Assembly (NCBI GenBank): GCA_040954595.2
Contig: CM082576.2
Coordinates: 6,448,001 to 6,512,000, forward strand
Reading direction: 5' to 3'
DNA: 64,000 nucleotides
DNA from: Balanoglossus misakiensis
Taxonomy: Eukaryota > Hemichordata
Shown here: in pieces, positions 59,274-64,000 of the stretch
Layout of the letters: each line of letters opens with the position of its first letter
Position numbering within the stretch: the first letter of the stretch is position 1
The notes under the pieces: model-generated
What the model was told of the DNA's origin: nothing
The model's input: the letters and a program-made list of their open reading frames with translations, nothing else
Database searches by the model: none
Position numbers and translations under genes: made by a program

Positions 59274-59279
59274 AATAAA
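59274..59279 (+). terminator. Poly(A) signal of the PhyH-family gene
   Basis: AATAAA lies 336 bp after the stop codon, with a further AATAAA at about 59363-59368. Either could set the 3' end. No other gene begins before 59.9 kb. Confidence 0.6.
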
Positions 59280-59809
59280 GATCTGTTAATTTTTCACCAT
59301 ATGACAGAAAGAGGAAGGGGAATTGAAATCTAGCAAGAAATGTACATTGTTGTGTTATACACAATAAAACAAATTGGAACATCATCCATGATCCCAGACT
59401 GTCTCTATCTGTCCAGAACTGCCCTCTTGAGTTGATACTGAGCAATGCTTGAAATTCTATCGAAACCATACACATCACAGGTCACTGTAGTTTGGTACAG
59501 CGCTTATAATATAATAGAGAGTGTCTCGTCGGGGAACCATCAATGAGAAAACTAACTTGGGAAAAGCAAAAGTTTCTGAAAGGGCAAGCCTCACAAAAAA
59601 AGTTTTATGTGATAAAAATGATGATCACAAAGACAGTGCAACTTTGACCAAAATGACCCATATGGTATGGTAAGAGATGTGATTTGCAAGTCAAAATCAG
59701 ATGGTGTGGAGGGACATGTGAGAAACAATTCGCCAAATATTAGGGTTATGAAAGAATAACGATTTGGCAGAGATGCTGGGTATAAAAGAAATGCGCCGCA
59801 TTGTCAGCC

Positions 59810-59974
59810 CCTCCCCTGGACATCATATGGTCCACCCCTTACGTCTGCTAAGCCGCTTGTGTACATTTTGCTGAAGTAGGTTACTGAGCATGCGTACATT
59901 AATCTGTTCATTGCTGTGTACATTTTGTGTCGCTCCACGTAAATGTAAACGCCGGTATCGTACGCGGAAGAAAA
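59810..59974 (+). promoter_or_regulatory. Putative 5' flank of PLEKHD1
   Basis: CpG frequency rises again here after a CpG-poor stretch. An in-frame search gives no earlier exon. The segment is inferred to hold the transcription start and leader of the downstream gene. No specific binding site stands out. Confidence 0.35.

Positions 59975-64000
<4,026 letters not shown>

Overview
The window is animal nuclear DNA. Its genes are split by GT-AG introns, intergenic DNA is long, microsatellites are frequent, and every recognisable product belongs to a metazoan family. CpG is not depleted over the left two thirds, and one gene belongs to the sea-urchin SPEC3 / fly Stum family. I therefore infer a marine invertebrate, possibly a non-vertebrate deuterostome (hemichordate, cephalochordate or echinoderm grade). 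The sequence alone does not settle the species. Exon structures were assembled by hand from splice signals, reading phase and protein family knowledge.

Left part (1-20 kb, minus strand): two SPEC3/Stum-like small membrane protein genes in the same orientation. The distal one has only its first coding exon here (894-1074). The proximal one has exon 1 at 19719-19935 and exon 2 at 12408-12587, separated by a 7.1 kb intron. Both first exons are cut after the same Pro-Gly-X-Gly motif in the same phase, which points to an old tandem duplication. A TTAA-flanked, MITE-like inverted-repeat element lies at 6221-6548.

Middle (20-36 kb): about 16 kb with no gene I can support. It holds a well-bounded solo LTR (23643-24188, TG...CA ends, 7-bp terminal inverted repeat, 4-bp target duplication, TATA box and poly(A) signal), a 240-bp compound tetranucleotide array (33415-33654), and a second element-like unit with 14-bp inverted ends (34223-34642).

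Clusterin-like gene (36375-40542, minus): five coding exons give a secreted 604-residue protein. Two five-cysteine clusters reproduce the clusterin spacing closely, a tetrabasic processing site lies between them, and the central region is a greatly enlarged acidic helical segment. A probable non-coding 5' exon and a perfect CRE lie upstream.

Right part (45-64 kb): three housekeeping-type genes. SPRTN (46158-53801, minus, six exons, 520 aa) is the DNA-protein crosslink protease. It is head-to-head with a nine-exon phytanoyl-CoA dioxygenase-family gene (54286-58938, plus, 360 aa) across a 484-bp promoter carrying ETS and YY1 motifs. The first two coding exons of a PLEKHD1 orthologue (59975-60339, plus) follow, and its remaining exons lie beyond the right edge. 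CpG looks markedly rarer from about 44 kb onward, except at promoters and exons, as expected for gene-body methylation around constitutively expressed genes.

No RNA genes, CRISPR arrays, prokaryotic features or viral genes were seen. The most notable biology is the invertebrate clusterin-like gene, the Stum/SPEC3 pair, and a symmetric 45-bp SPRTN exon that carries the catalytic HEMIH motif behind a GA microsatellite.
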